A stretch of 64,000 nucleotides of DNA from Fimenecus sp045545735. Lineage in GTDB: Bacteria > Bacillota > Clostridia > Oscillospirales > Acutalibacteraceae. The position numbers and the translations under genes are program-made. Where the stretch lies: positions 344,347 to 408,346 of the forward strand of contig JAZQBM010000001.1 of NCBI GenBank assembly GCA_045545735.1, in the 5' to 3' direction. The notes beneath the pieces are model-generated. The model was given only the letters and a program-made list of their open reading frames with translations, was not told the DNA's origin and ran no database searches. Below, piece by piece: positions 23,982 through 32,047 of the stretch. Each line of letters starts with the position of its first letter. Position 1 is the stretch's first letter.

Positions 23982-25574
23982 TTATTCAGCCTTTGCTTTT
24001 CTTGCTTCAATTTCTTTAACCATTTCAGCCTGTTTCTTCTCTGTAATTGTGTAGAAGAGCATTGGAACTGCACAAGCAAACATACTGATAACGCCTGAAA
24101 GAACAAGCATATTCCAAAGTGTCTGTGCACCTTCAGCTGAAATATAACCTGTTTCAGCATTGATACCTGCAGCAGCAAATGAAATAACACCGATGAATGC
24201 ACCAACTGCCATACCAATTTTATTGATAAGTGTCTGCATTGCGAAACAGATACCTTCACCGCGTTCGCCTGTTTTCCATTCAAGGTAGTCAACAGTATCA
24301 CCAATCATAGCGTATGTGATAATGTTATTAACACCCTGAGGAATACCAAGAAGAACAAGTGCGATAGCTGCAACAATCAATTTCCATGTTGCGTCATAGC
24401 CTACAAAGTACATAATAGCCATTACGACGCCACCAAAAACGTGAACTGCAATATATGCCCATTTCTTTGTAAACTTCTTTGACATCCACGGAACAAGAAG
24501 TGATGCCACAAGACCGCCAGGAACAACAAGAAGTGTAATCAAGCTATACATACCTTCGTTCTGAAGAACATACTTTGCAAAGTAAAGACCACCGGTGTAT
24601 GTATAAACCATTCTTGCACCACCAAGAACACCTGAAAGAACGATAAGAAGAAGTTCTTTATTCTTGAAGAGAAGTTTCATATTATGACCGAAGCTTGGTG
24701 GATTATCATCAGCTGTAAAACGTTCTTTTGTATTCTTAAATCCATAGAAGAACATCGGAATTGCTGCAACAACAAGAACTACCGCTGCAATAAAATATGT
24801 CCATTTAAGAGTGTCAGCGTTTGCAATTTCCTGACCTTTGATAACCGTATTAATAAATGTGTTTGCTGCTTCTTCAACAGTAAGTCCTTGTTTTTCAACA
24901 AGATTAGCAATTTCTGTAGCCTTGTCAATCTTAATTTGGTCAAGCATATCTGCTGTATACTTATATTTAGCTGTAATTCCATTTGTAATAATTGGAATAA
25001 ACACAGTAACAATACCAGCACCCAATGTGCAAAGAAGACGAGTAACTGTAAGAAGATTACCGCGGACAACTGTATCGTTAGTCATACAAGTTGAAAGTCC
25101 CCAATAAGGAACGTCAGCAACTGTGTAAACAACAGACCAAATAACATAAATGATTGCAATGATAATAAATGTTGATGTTGCTTTTGCCTGGAACACAGGT
25201 AAGAAACATGCAATAGTCATAACTGCAATTGGAATAGCCATCCATTTAAGGTAAGGACGACATTTACCCCATTTTGTTCTTGTTTTGTCAACGATTGAGC
25301 CCATAATCGGGTCATTGAAAGCGTCAAAGATACGAGTACCAAGCATCAAATAAGCAACTGCCATTGAGCCTGTAAGTGTACCAATAGTTACACCTTCCGC
25401 ACCGAAAAGAAGAGCATCAGTTAAGAAAATTGTAAGGTATGAACCAATAATTGTGCAAATAAAGTTCTGACCAAAACCTGCTATACCATAAGCAATAGCT
25501 TCTTTAGGCTGAAGACTTGATGGGTCATTAGGATTTGTGCCATAAACTTTATGCAAAAGGTCATTGATTTTCAT
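23982..25574 (-). CDS. GPH-family sugar:cation symporter (MFS)
   Basis: A 530-residue, 12-helix transporter. The N-terminal block EAIAYGIAGFGQNF, the DAFNDPIMGSIVDKTRTKWGKCRPYLKW cytoplasmic loop and the late YLEWKTGERGEGICFAMQTL block are the hallmarks of glycoside-pentoside-hexuronide:cation symporters (melibiose/xyloside/glucuronide type). A charged soluble insertion of about 50 residues lies between helices 6 and 7. The cation may be sodium or proton. It has its own strong promoter and terminator and no adjacent glycosidase, so the sugar cannot be named. Confidence 0.88.
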   Translation of the reverse strand: MKINDLLHKVYGTNPNDPSSLQPKEAIAYGIAGFGQNFICTIIGSYLTIFLTDALLFGAEGVTIGTLTGSMAVAYLMLGTRIFDAFNDPIMGSIVDKTRTKWGKCRPYLKWMAIPIAVMTIACFLPVFQAKATSTFIIIAIIYVIWSVVYTVADVPYWGLSTCMTNDTVVRGNLLTVTRLLCTLGAGIVTVFIPIITNGITAKYKYTADMLDQIKIDKATEIANLVEKQGLTVEEAANTFINTVIKGQEIANADTLKWTYFIAAVVLVVAAIPMFFYGFKNTKERFTADDNPPSFGHNMKLLFKNKELLLIVLSGVLGGARMVYTYTGGLYFAKYVLQNEGMYSLITLLVVPGGLVASLLVPWMSKKFTKKWAYIAVHVFGGVVMAIMYFVGYDATWKLIVAAIALVLLGIPQGVNNIITYAMIGDTVDYLEWKTGERGEGICFAMQTLINKIGMAVGAFIGVISFAAAGINAETGYISAEGAQTLWNMLVLSGVISMFACAVPMLFYTITEKKQAEMVKEIEARKAKAE

Positions 25575-25605
25575 AAAATCCCTCTTTCATAAATTTAATA
25601 CTATA

Positions 25606-25634
25606 ATTATAACACAACACATTGTTGATTTCAA
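25606..25634 (-). promoter_or_regulatory. Sigma-A-type promoter of the GPH symporter gene
   Basis: On the minus strand TTGAAA (25634-25629), 17-base spacer, TATAAT (25611-25606). A small inverted repeat CAACAATGTGTTG lies in the spacer and could be an operator. Confidence 0.72.
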
Positions 25635-25674
25635 TGATATTTTAACAAAAAATGAACAGAAAATCGCAGAAAAA

Positions 25675-25704
25675 CATAAAAACTCCCCTGCTTATGCAAG
25701 GGAG
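25675..25704 (-). terminator. Intrinsic terminator after the TM2-domain gene
   Basis: ACTCCCTTGC and GCAGGGGAGT pair across a TTAT-type loop (25682-25704), followed on the minus strand by TTTTTATG. Confidence 0.78.
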
Positions 25705-25718
25705 TAATTAATTTACAA

Positions 25719-26147
25719 TTATTCCGAAAGAGGAATACCGACAGCGTCAGTATTAATTGAGCCTGTAAGAATTTGAATACCTTCAACAATCCCCCAAATA
25801 GATGCTGCAATTGCACTAATTCCGCATGTAAGCCACGTACCTATAAGCGTAAGTAAAAGTTGTGCAACAGCTTTCCCCGTATAACCAAGATAGAAGTTGT
25901 GAACCCCTAAACTGCCGAGCATAATGCCAAGAATTCCCGCAGCAAGTTTTGACTTTTGATTAGCGTGAGGAATTGCATTGTTCATATTAAGTCCTACACC
26001 GCAATTAGTACATACAACTGCACCCGGCATTACTTGTGCACCGCAGTTCTGACAAAATGTAGCACCTGTATTTTGAACAGGAATACCACAATTCAAGCAA
26101 ACAGCTGAACCTGGTACTAATTCGTGACCACAGTTTTTACAATACAT
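25719..26147 (-). CDS. Double zinc-ribbon protein with TM2 domain
   Basis: A 142-residue protein. Two zinc ribbons at residues 3-50 (CKNCGHEL...CLNCG and CQNCGAQV...CTNCG) are followed by a TM2 domain, two helices with the GSLGVHNFYLGYTGKAVAQLLLTL signature and DRF-like turn. TM2 proteins are small membrane proteins of unknown function, common in Firmicutes. Its AGGAGG ribosome site overlaps the end of the DUF2752 gene, 11 bases away, so it is the last gene of a three-gene unit. Confidence 0.85.
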   Translation of the reverse strand: MYCKNCGHELVPGSAVCLNCGIPVQNTGATFCQNCGAQVMPGAVVCTNCGVGLNMNNAIPHANQKSKLAAGILGIMLGSLGVHNFYLGYTGKAVAQLLLTLIGTWLTCGISAIAASIWGIVEGIQILTGSINTDAVGIPLSE

Positions 26148-26158
26148 AACTCTACCTC

Positions 26159-26506
26159 CTAAAAGAATAAAGATAACTGATAGATATAATTTATAATAAA
26201 ACCAATCATAATCAGAGAAAACAAGACAATTGACGGAATTTTTGTTTTGCCTATAAAAAGTTTATCATAAAACATAAACATTATTGCCAAAACAGGAATT
26301 GAAAGAAGCATTGGATGTAATCTAAATGATTCTGCAAAATTGCCATTAATAAATGCAAAAAACGCTCTTGTCATTCCACAAGACGGACAAGGAATTCCCG
26401 TCACTCTTTTCACAAAACAACCAGTTTCTGAAAACCACATTGCTATGGCACAAGCAAATACTCCCACTAATATGAGAAATCGCTTAAATATGGTTGTTTT
26501 GCTCAT
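26159..26506 (-). CDS. DUF2752 membrane protein
   Basis: A 115-residue protein with three membrane helices. GIPCPSCGMTRAFFAFINGNFAESFRLHP is the DUF2752 signature, with a CPxC pair and conserved Thr-Arg and His-Pro. Function unknown; family members frequently neighbour TM2/zinc-ribbon genes, as here. I place the start at 26506, where the homologous part begins, not at the far upstream start that would run antisense-frame through the peptidase gene. It lies 4 bases after the peptidase stop. Confidence 0.8.
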   Translation of the reverse strand: MSKTTIFKRFLILVGVFACAIAMWFSETGCFVKRVTGIPCPSCGMTRAFFAFINGNFAESFRLHPMLLSIPVLAIMFMFYDKLFIGKTKIPSIVLFSLIMIGFIINYIYQLSLFF

Positions 26507-26510
26507 GGAA

Positions 26511-27734
26511 TTACTGTTTTGCACCATTATCAAACATTTCAAGCACTTTAACACTCGCTGCATAGCAGTCTGCAAGGCAATCCTTATTAAGAGCGTCAGG
26601 AGTGTCAAGTCTTGTATGATAGAAATCAGGAAGTGCGTGGTTAAGAGCAGTAATACCTGTTGAACGCATACCAGCCTGAGCAAATGCTGCTGAGTCAGTT
26701 GCACCGCCAAGTGGTGGAACTACGCCTTTACCACATTTAATATTAAGCTCTTCACAAGCTTCTACGAACAAGTCAGAAACATCTTTATCAACTTTAACTG
26801 TTGCGTTAAGGTCACGATAGTTTGCCTGCATATATTCGGGTTGAGTAATTGTATCGTAAGAATAAACAAATGTAGGAACATCGTTAAATTCATGAGCATG
26901 TGCTTCACACCAAGCTTTTGCTCCACGAAGACCTGCTTCTTCAGAACCTGTAAGAACAACACCGATTTCTGTGTTTTCAAGTTCTATGCCTTCGTCTTTA
27001 AGCATTTTGAGAATTGCAATGCCGATATAGCAACCTGAAAGGTTATCATTAGCACCGTCAACTACTCTCTTGCTATTCCACATAAAGTAAAGTCCAAACC
27101 AGAATGGTACAAAAACGAGTCCCCAAAGGCCAAGTTTTGTTGCAAGTGCAGGATTTTCAGCAAAAGCACCTGCAACATTTGCAATTGCGATACCGATTGT
27201 ATAGAATGCACCAACAAAGCAAACCATCATATGAATATCGAATCCAAGATATGTAAACATATATTTGAATGGCCATTCCCAAGCAGCGTCAGGGTGACCG
27301 TTGAAAATAATTCTGCGTTTAACTTCACCTGTTGGTTTTTTGAAACCTGCCGCATTGTGACCAATCTTTTCTTTGAAACACTTATCTACTGTTTTCTTAT
27401 AAAGACCGAACTGTAACACACAAAGAGTGAGTCCAAGCACGATAAATACGATTGAAAGTACAGGCATAAAGAAATATGATGCAAGAGCTAAGAAACAACA
27501 AGTAATTGTGAAGTAAATCCAACCAAAGAATGAGCCCGGATTTTCTTTAAACTCATCAACATAAACATTGTCACAACCTAAATCTTTCAACTGGTCTGCC
27601 ATATATTCGCAAGCCTGCTGTTCGCCATATGAGCCTGGAGCTCTTTTTTCAAACTTAGTACAAATATGAGTGATTTCATCAATCATAAATTGTGCCGCTT
27701 CATCTTTTTTGTCGATAATTCTCTTTAAATCCAT
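26511..27734 (-). CDS. M28-family metallopeptidase with internal membrane segments
   Basis: A 407-residue aminopeptidase-type protein. Candidate zinc ligands are His in FNGHPDAAWE, Asp in DGANDNLSGC, the Glu-Glu pair in TGSEEAGLRGAKAW, Asp in YSYDTITQ and His in FYHTRLDTPDAL, in the order of the M28 family. Unusually two blocks of membrane helices (about residues 80-120 and 165-215) are inserted between the first segment and the catalytic core, so it is probably membrane embedded with the active site on the inside. AGGGG lies before the ATG at 27734. It leads the unit with DUF2752 and TM2. Confidence 0.82.
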   Translation of the reverse strand: MDLKRIIDKKDEAAQFMIDEITHICTKFEKRAPGSYGEQQACEYMADQLKDLGCDNVYVDEFKENPGSFFGWIYFTITCCFLALASYFFMPVLSIVFIVLGLTLCVLQFGLYKKTVDKCFKEKIGHNAAGFKKPTGEVKRRIIFNGHPDAAWEWPFKYMFTYLGFDIHMMVCFVGAFYTIGIAIANVAGAFAENPALATKLGLWGLVFVPFWFGLYFMWNSKRVVDGANDNLSGCYIGIAILKMLKDEGIELENTEIGVVLTGSEEAGLRGAKAWCEAHAHEFNDVPTFVYSYDTITQPEYMQANYRDLNATVKVDKDVSDLFVEACEELNIKCGKGVVPPLGGATDSAAFAQAGMRSTGITALNHALPDFYHTRLDTPDALNKDCLADCYAASVKVLEMFDNGAKQ

Positions 27735-27810
27735 AAAGATTCCCCTTTTCATTTTTATGAATAAAATTTTAACACATTAAATCGTAAAATGCAATAATGT
27801 GTGATATTTT

Positions 27811-27891
27811 TTAATGGTCACTATGTCTAATACCATTCATAATAATCAATCCCGCAAGACAAACACCTATAATAATTGCACCAAGTTTCAT
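27811..27891 (-). CDS. Possible 26-residue membrane peptide
   Basis: ATG at 27891 with AGGTG close upstream; the product is a single hydrophobic helix (GAIIIGVCLAGLIIMNG) with a HSDH tail. It sits alone between the peptidase and the DUF4304 gene. The length, composition and ribosome site suit a small membrane protein, but chance cannot be excluded. Confidence 0.35.
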   Translation of the reverse strand: MKLGAIIIGVCLAGLIIMNGIRHSDH

Positions 27892-27905
27892 AATTACACC
27901 TATTC

Positions 27906-28406
27906 TTAAGAAAATATTTCTTGTAATTTTGTTTTAATTTTTCGTAATAGATTATTTAATTTTTTATCATTGTTGTTTTCGCAATCATCAAATTGAAATA
28001 ACTCTTTATTATCACTTTTTTCAAACTTATCAAGCAAGATAAATGCTTTTTTAAACTGTTTGTTTACTTCATCACAAATAGTTTCTGCGATTTCAGAGGT
28101 AAAATCTTCATCATTATAATAAAACCAACCGTCAGGCATACCATCTAATCTATAACGATTTGATGTGCCCCATACATTTTCAGCAATCGTGTCACCAAGA
28201 CAATTATTATGGTTTGAGTTAGGGAAAATGGCAGATACTTCAATTGTAAATGAGCCACCCCATTTATTAATATCAAAGCTCACAAATTCAATGCAATCAT
28301 CTTTTTCTCGTCTATAATGAGGATGGTTTCCAGTAAAACCCTGTTCAAGCAAATTTGGAATTACATTTTTATTCAAAGCTTTTAACATTATTTGTCTATT
28401 GGTCAT
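27906..28406 (-). CDS. DUF4304-like protein
   Basis: A 166-residue soluble protein. The start (LKALNKNVIPNLLEQGFTGNHPHYRREKDDCIEFVSFDINKWGGSFTIEV) follows the pattern of DUF4304, in which a helix leads to a two-layer beta sheet. Proteins of this group occur often beside toxin-immunity genes but have no known activity. Its start is preceded by AGGTGAG, 8 bases after the next gene upstream, with which it is probably cotranscribed. Confidence 0.6.
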   Translation of the reverse strand: MTNRQIMLKALNKNVIPNLLEQGFTGNHPHYRREKDDCIEFVSFDINKWGGSFTIEVSAIFPNSNHNNCLGDTIAENVWGTSNRYRLDGMPDGWFYYNDEDFTSEIAETICDEVNKQFKKAFILLDKFEKSDNKELFQFDDCENNNDKKLNNLLRKIKTKLQEIFS

Positions 28407-28414
28407 ATACTCAC

Positions 28415-28894
28415 CTACTTCTTCTTAAAGAAGTCCCTCACTTTTTGAATAAAGGATTTTACAGGAGTTTCTTCATCAGGAAAAGGCTCATCGAGAACCC
28501 AAGGAAGTGTCACATTATAAACTGTAACCGTAAAAAATTCGTCAGTTGTTTGTTCGTTTGGAACATACCAGTTATCAATTACGATGTTAAGAAAAAGGTC
28601 GCCATCAAACATATCAATTTCATATTTATCAAACTCTAAAATTTTACCCACAACTGTATAGGATATAAAAAGATAATCAACCTCATTATTATAGGTAACC
28701 GACCCAATTTCATCCGGTCTGTCTATAAGCAATCCTAATTCTTCAAGAAATTTGGTTAGTTTTGGGAACTTTTCTCTTGACTGAACATAAAAATTACGGT
28801 CATCAGCACAGTCACATAAAGAGTGTGTTGATGAATACTTTTTAGTCTCATCTAAATCAATATCAAGAATAGCGTTTTGCTTTTTTATAATCAT
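28415..28894 (-). CDS. Uncharacterised protein with CDCxxxRNFY motif
   Basis: A 159-residue protein. HSLCDCADDRNFYVQSREKFPKLTKFLEELGLLIDRPDEIG near residues 24-64 resembles a small Firmicutes family with a C-D-C-x-x-C-R-N-(F/Y)-Y start followed by a helix and the phrase RPDEI; here the third Cys is Asp. The rest is a beta-rich domain ending in a basic helix (KSFIQKVRDFFKKK). I cannot assign a function. It pairs with the DUF4304-like gene; an immunity-protein role is a guess from that pairing. Confidence 0.5.
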   Translation of the reverse strand: MIIKKQNAILDIDLDETKKYSSTHSLCDCADDRNFYVQSREKFPKLTKFLEELGLLIDRPDEIGSVTYNNEVDYLFISYTVVGKILEFDKYEIDMFDGDLFLNIVIDNWYVPNEQTTDEFFTVTVYNVTLPWVLDEPFPDEETPVKSFIQKVRDFFKKK

Positions 28895-29084
28895 CTTTTC
28901 ACCTACTTTTAAAATATTATATCAACTTGAGATATGTATGTCAACTTATGAGCATAATGACAAAATAGATTGTTAGAAAAATGGTAGAAAAAAAGTAGAA
29001 GTTTTAATTCAAATAACTTACAAGACAAAAAAATAAAAACCTTGACTACTCCACAAATTAAGTAAAATCAAGGCTTTTGAGTGT

Positions 29085-29171
29085 TGGTGCCGGTGACCGG
29101 GGTCGAACCGGTACGGTATCGCTACCACTGGATTTTGAGTCCAGCACGTCTGCCAATTCCATCACACCGGC
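29085..29171 (-). tRNA. tRNA-Leu (anticodon CAA)
   Basis: An 87-base class II tRNA with CCA encoded. The acceptor stem GCCGGTG/CACCGGC closes, the anticodon stem-loop is CTGGA-CTCAAAA-TCCAG (anticodon CAA, reads UUG), a long variable arm GTGGTAGCGATACC follows, and the T arm is ACCGG-TTCGACC-CCGGT. The D-loop GG is in AATTGGCAGAC. Confidence 0.95.
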
Positions 29172-29257
29172 ATTTATGTGACTGTGATATTATATGAAAT
29201 TATTTTAAAAATGTCAATAGATAAGGGAACATAATTTTTGAATGTCCCCTTTAAAAA

Positions 29258-30055
29258 TTATTTGAATATATGTTTCCATTTTTCACTTTTACGGAATGAG
29301 AAATAGTCATCACCTTTACCGATAATTATATGGTCGCTAAGGTGCAACCCAATAGCATCAGTAAGGTTTGCAATATTTATGGTTGCATCAATATCTTTCT
29401 TTGACGGTGCTGTTATTCCTGACGGATGATTATGTACCAGAATTAAACTTGCAGCATTTGTTTCATAGGCTTTTTCCGCAATCAATCTTACATTCAGTGG
29501 TGTCGATTTTACAGTTCCGCTACTGATTTGAACAAAGTCCAACAAATTACATGTCGCATCAAGACACATTAAATACAGACGTTCTTCCGTAAGTCCTTTA
29601 AAATGTTTAGATGCGTATTTTGCAACCAATTCTGCACTATTAAGTGCAACGTTATTGGCTTTTAATTTATCTGTCTCATACTTTCTAAAAAGTTGAGGAA
29701 TCATTTTAATCAATATCGCAGTTTTTTCGCCTACACCATTCACCTTACACAAATCTTCAATGCGAGCATCAAATACTGCTGATAATGAGCCAAATGTATT
29801 AATTAAATCGTGTGCAAGACCATTTGTATCTTTAACAGGTATTGCATAAAACAAAAGCAATTCAAGAGCATTATGGTCGGCAAAATTATCAAGGCCTTCT
29901 CTCAAGAACCGTGCTCTTACTCGTTCTCTGTGTTTTTCGTGAACATTATCTGTTTTCTTTTTAATTATTTTTGAAGAATCTTTCAATGCTATGTCTTCGA
30001 AATCATATTTGATATTGCTTTTTCTTTCGTACATATCAGGCATTTTTCTGGCCAT
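29258..30055 (-). CDS. RadC/JAB-domain protein
   Basis: A 265-residue RadC-family protein. The N-terminal part has RERVRARFLREGLDNFADHNALELLLFYAIP and a helix-hairpin-helix (VNGVGEKTAILI); the C-terminal JAMM/MPN core has HNHPSGITAPSKKDID, with the His-x-His and Asp zinc ligands. The name RadC came from a repair phenotype that later work did not support, and the biochemical role is unresolved. It sits 1 base after the membrane gene upstream. Confidence 0.9.
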   Translation of the reverse strand: MARKMPDMYERKSNIKYDFEDIALKDSSKIIKKKTDNVHEKHRERVRARFLREGLDNFADHNALELLLFYAIPVKDTNGLAHDLINTFGSLSAVFDARIEDLCKVNGVGEKTAILIKMIPQLFRKYETDKLKANNVALNSAELVAKYASKHFKGLTEERLYLMCLDATCNLLDFVQISSGTVKSTPLNVRLIAEKAYETNAASLILVHNHPSGITAPSKKDIDATINIANLTDAIGLHLSDHIIIGKGDDYFSFRKSEKWKHIFK

Positions 30056-30056
30056 G

Positions 30057-30602
30057 CTATTTAAACACCCTTTTTACATATTTTCTCCAATTATATATAT
30101 AAATCGACAAAATTCTCGTCAATGCTATATCGTAAAAGGCAAATGTAATGTTACATATGAGCCATAGTAAAGGCAACGCAAACTTACCCAAAAACGCAAT
30201 ATCGTCATATGAAATTCCCAATATTTTTGACACTATAAGATATGCTGAAATTACAGCAACGTTAAATATTATATACTTTACAATCCAAGCAGAAACACCA
30301 TTTAGTTTTTTTTCGATAAATCCTTTAATAATAGGATAATAGCCGAAAAATGCTGCATACATAACTGCCGCTTCTTTATCGGCTACCACAAGTAAGGACA
30401 ATACTGAAACCGCTAAGTAAACGGCAACTGCAAACTTTGGACTTATCTCTATTACTATCATTATAAGCAAAGCACCCGCAACCGCAGGTATTGCGTATGT
30501 TAAGGTTGGAATAAGACCTGTAGAAAACATCAAAACAATTGACACTGCAGATATTATTCCTCCAAAAGCAACTTTAAATGAATTAAACTTTTTCTTATTC
30601 AT
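30057..30602 (-). CDS. Integral membrane protein, ECF-S-like
   Basis: A 181-residue protein with five or six hydrophobic helices and little soluble sequence. FNSFKVAFGGIISAVSIVLMF at the start resembles the first helix of ECF-transporter S components, and conserved Pro residues (GLIPTLTYAIPAVAGAL) fit, but no vitamin-specific motif and no ECF ATPase genes are nearby. Consider it an uncharacterised membrane protein. It is 1 base downstream of the J-domain-like gene, and 1 base upstream of radC, so all are probably in one transcript. Confidence 0.6.
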   Translation of the reverse strand: MNKKKFNSFKVAFGGIISAVSIVLMFSTGLIPTLTYAIPAVAGALLIMIVIEISPKFAVAVYLAVSVLSLLVVADKEAAVMYAAFFGYYPIIKGFIEKKLNGVSAWIVKYIIFNVAVISAYLIVSKILGISYDDIAFLGKFALPLLWLICNITFAFYDIALTRILSIYIYNWRKYVKRVFK

Positions 30603-30603
30603 A

Positions 30604-31206
30604 CTAACAACACGGAATCAAATCCCCACCACAGCACTCACAACAACAATCGGCACAAAGAAGACCCGTGCAAACATCGCAACCACTTGTATTGCCTTGT
30701 GAACGGGTTGTTCTATAACCGCCATTAGCATTATTGTTCATAGCATTAAATGCTGCTGCATACTCACGATTTGTAGGGTCAATTGAGCAAGCAGTCTGAT
30801 AACATCTATATGCCTCATTAAGCCATCCGCGACGCTGGTGAATCACACCTTTAAGATAATGCCACTCTGCAGTACGCATCTGTGTTGGAATTCCGTCAAG
30901 AATAGTTTCGGCATCATCAATACGTCCGCTGTTAATTTGTTGACGGACGTCGAAAAACTGAGAACCACCATTATTATAATTATTCTGCTGACTATATGAA
31001 TTATTTCCACTTGCATAGCTGGTTGTACCGCGTAAATCGTTAAGAATTGTATCGTATGCGTTGTTAAGTTCGTCCATTCGGCGAGTTCTTTCTTCATCAG
31101 ATAAAGAGGAATTATTAATCTCACCTGCGATTCTTCGGTAAGCGTCCATAATATCTTTTTCTGTTGCATTTCTGCCAACGCCCAAATATTCATAAGGATT
31201 ATTCAC
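30604..31206 (-). CDS. Degenerate J-domain protein with TPR and Cys-rich tail
   Basis: About 200 residues. I prefer the GTG at 31206 because AGAGGTGA precedes it; a GTG 9 bases earlier lacks a site. PYEYLGVGRNATEKDIMDAYRRIA and DELNNAYDTIL are J-domain helices, but the HPD loop needed to stimulate DnaK is absent (RRIAGEINN instead). A Gly/Asn/Ser/Tyr linker follows, then a TPR-like hairpin pair (EWHYLKGVIHQRRGWLNEAYRCY), then a tail with nine cysteines (CDVCTGLLCADCCCECC and more). It overlaps the DUF5685 gene end by 8 bases. Confidence 0.7.
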   Translation of the reverse strand: MNNPYEYLGVGRNATEKDIMDAYRRIAGEINNSSLSDEERTRRMDELNNAYDTILNDLRGTTSYASGNNSYSQQNNYNNGGSQFFDVRQQINSGRIDDAETILDGIPTQMRTAEWHYLKGVIHQRRGWLNEAYRCYQTACSIDPTNREYAAAFNAMNNNANGGYRTTRSQGNTSGCDVCTGLLCADCCCECCGGDLIPCC

Positions 31207-32044
31207 ACTCGTCACCTCTGTACTTCTTTATTATTCGTTCAAGCTGATAGTTTAAACCATCGTATATTACATTTTCGATTATAGGACTGAATTGATTGGT
31301 TTTCTGTTCTTCATAAATCTGCGATAAAACGCCAATTGACAGATTTATTGACATTGTTGCTGTTTCAACAAAATCATCACAAATCTTAAATGGGTTAAAA
31401 GAGTTGTCTTTTATATCTTTTTCGTAATCATCAAAGGCATCAAGGAAATATACTGTTCTGCCTAATTGATAACCGAAATCGTATGCAGTTTGTTTAGTAT
31501 TTTCACATTCTTCGTATGCAAAAAGCCAACCAAGCATTTTCGCGGTTGAGTCTGCAGATTTATCGAGAGAAACATTTTCTTCTTTCTCGATTTTAAACTG
31601 TTCCGTCATACCCGTTTCAATTTCTTTAAATATATCAGGGTATTTCTTTAATGCTTTACTTTTAAGGTATGAGAAATATGGTAATAACAAATATAAAAGT
31701 AGTTTTTTTATGCCCTTACTGTCTTTAAGGTTGTCTATAAGTTTAAAATATGCAAGGACTACCGTAACTGTGCTTGCTAATTTGTAAACATTACTATTGC
31801 AAGTAATCTTCATACATTTTTTGCAAGGATTAAAGGTGCAACGGGATTTTTCTGCAATTACATTTTCATTTGCCATACCCATTTTATAGAGCACATAAAA
31901 CGCACCATCATAACTTAAAAGAAATCGTGAAAAAACGCCGTATTCCTTGCCCATTTCTTTGCAAAGAGTACAATAAACGCCTTTATATGCTTCAAACTCT
32001 TTAATTTTAAGTTCAGGTTTATAAACAGTTACATATCCGAACAT
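31199..32044 (-). CDS. DUF5685 family protein
   Basis: A 281-residue protein. YKGVYCTLCKEMGKEYGVFSRFLLSYDGAFYVLY followed by CTFNPCKKCMKI places four or five cysteines near the N-terminus, likely a metal site; the rest is helical with FDDYEKDIKDNSFNPF, the DUF5685 layout. It reads somewhat like a prenyltransferase-type helical bundle with Asp-rich LDAFDDYEKD, which is an inference only. It is overlapped by the degenerate J-domain gene, a pairing that suggests the two proteins work together. Confidence 0.72.
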   Translation of the reverse strand: MFGYVTVYKPELKIKEFEAYKGVYCTLCKEMGKEYGVFSRFLLSYDGAFYVLYKMGMANENVIAEKSRCTFNPCKKCMKITCNSNVYKLASTVTVVLAYFKLIDNLKDSKGIKKLLLYLLLPYFSYLKSKALKKYPDIFKEIETGMTEQFKIEKEENVSLDKSADSTAKMLGWLFAYEECENTKQTAYDFGYQLGRTVYFLDAFDDYEKDIKDNSFNPFKICDDFVETATMSINLSIGVLSQIYEEQKTNQFSPIIENVIYDGLNYQLERIIKKYRGDECE

Positions 32045-32047
32045 AAA

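Noticed and set aside
24684..25094. Plus-strand Cys/Asn-rich ORF of 136 residues
   Set aside because: Antisense of the GPH symporter; composition comes from complementing hydrophobic codons.
26507..26710. Upstream extension of the DUF2752 gene
   Set aside because: The added residues are an out-of-frame reading of the M28 peptidase end; the conserved domain and usual length start at 26506.
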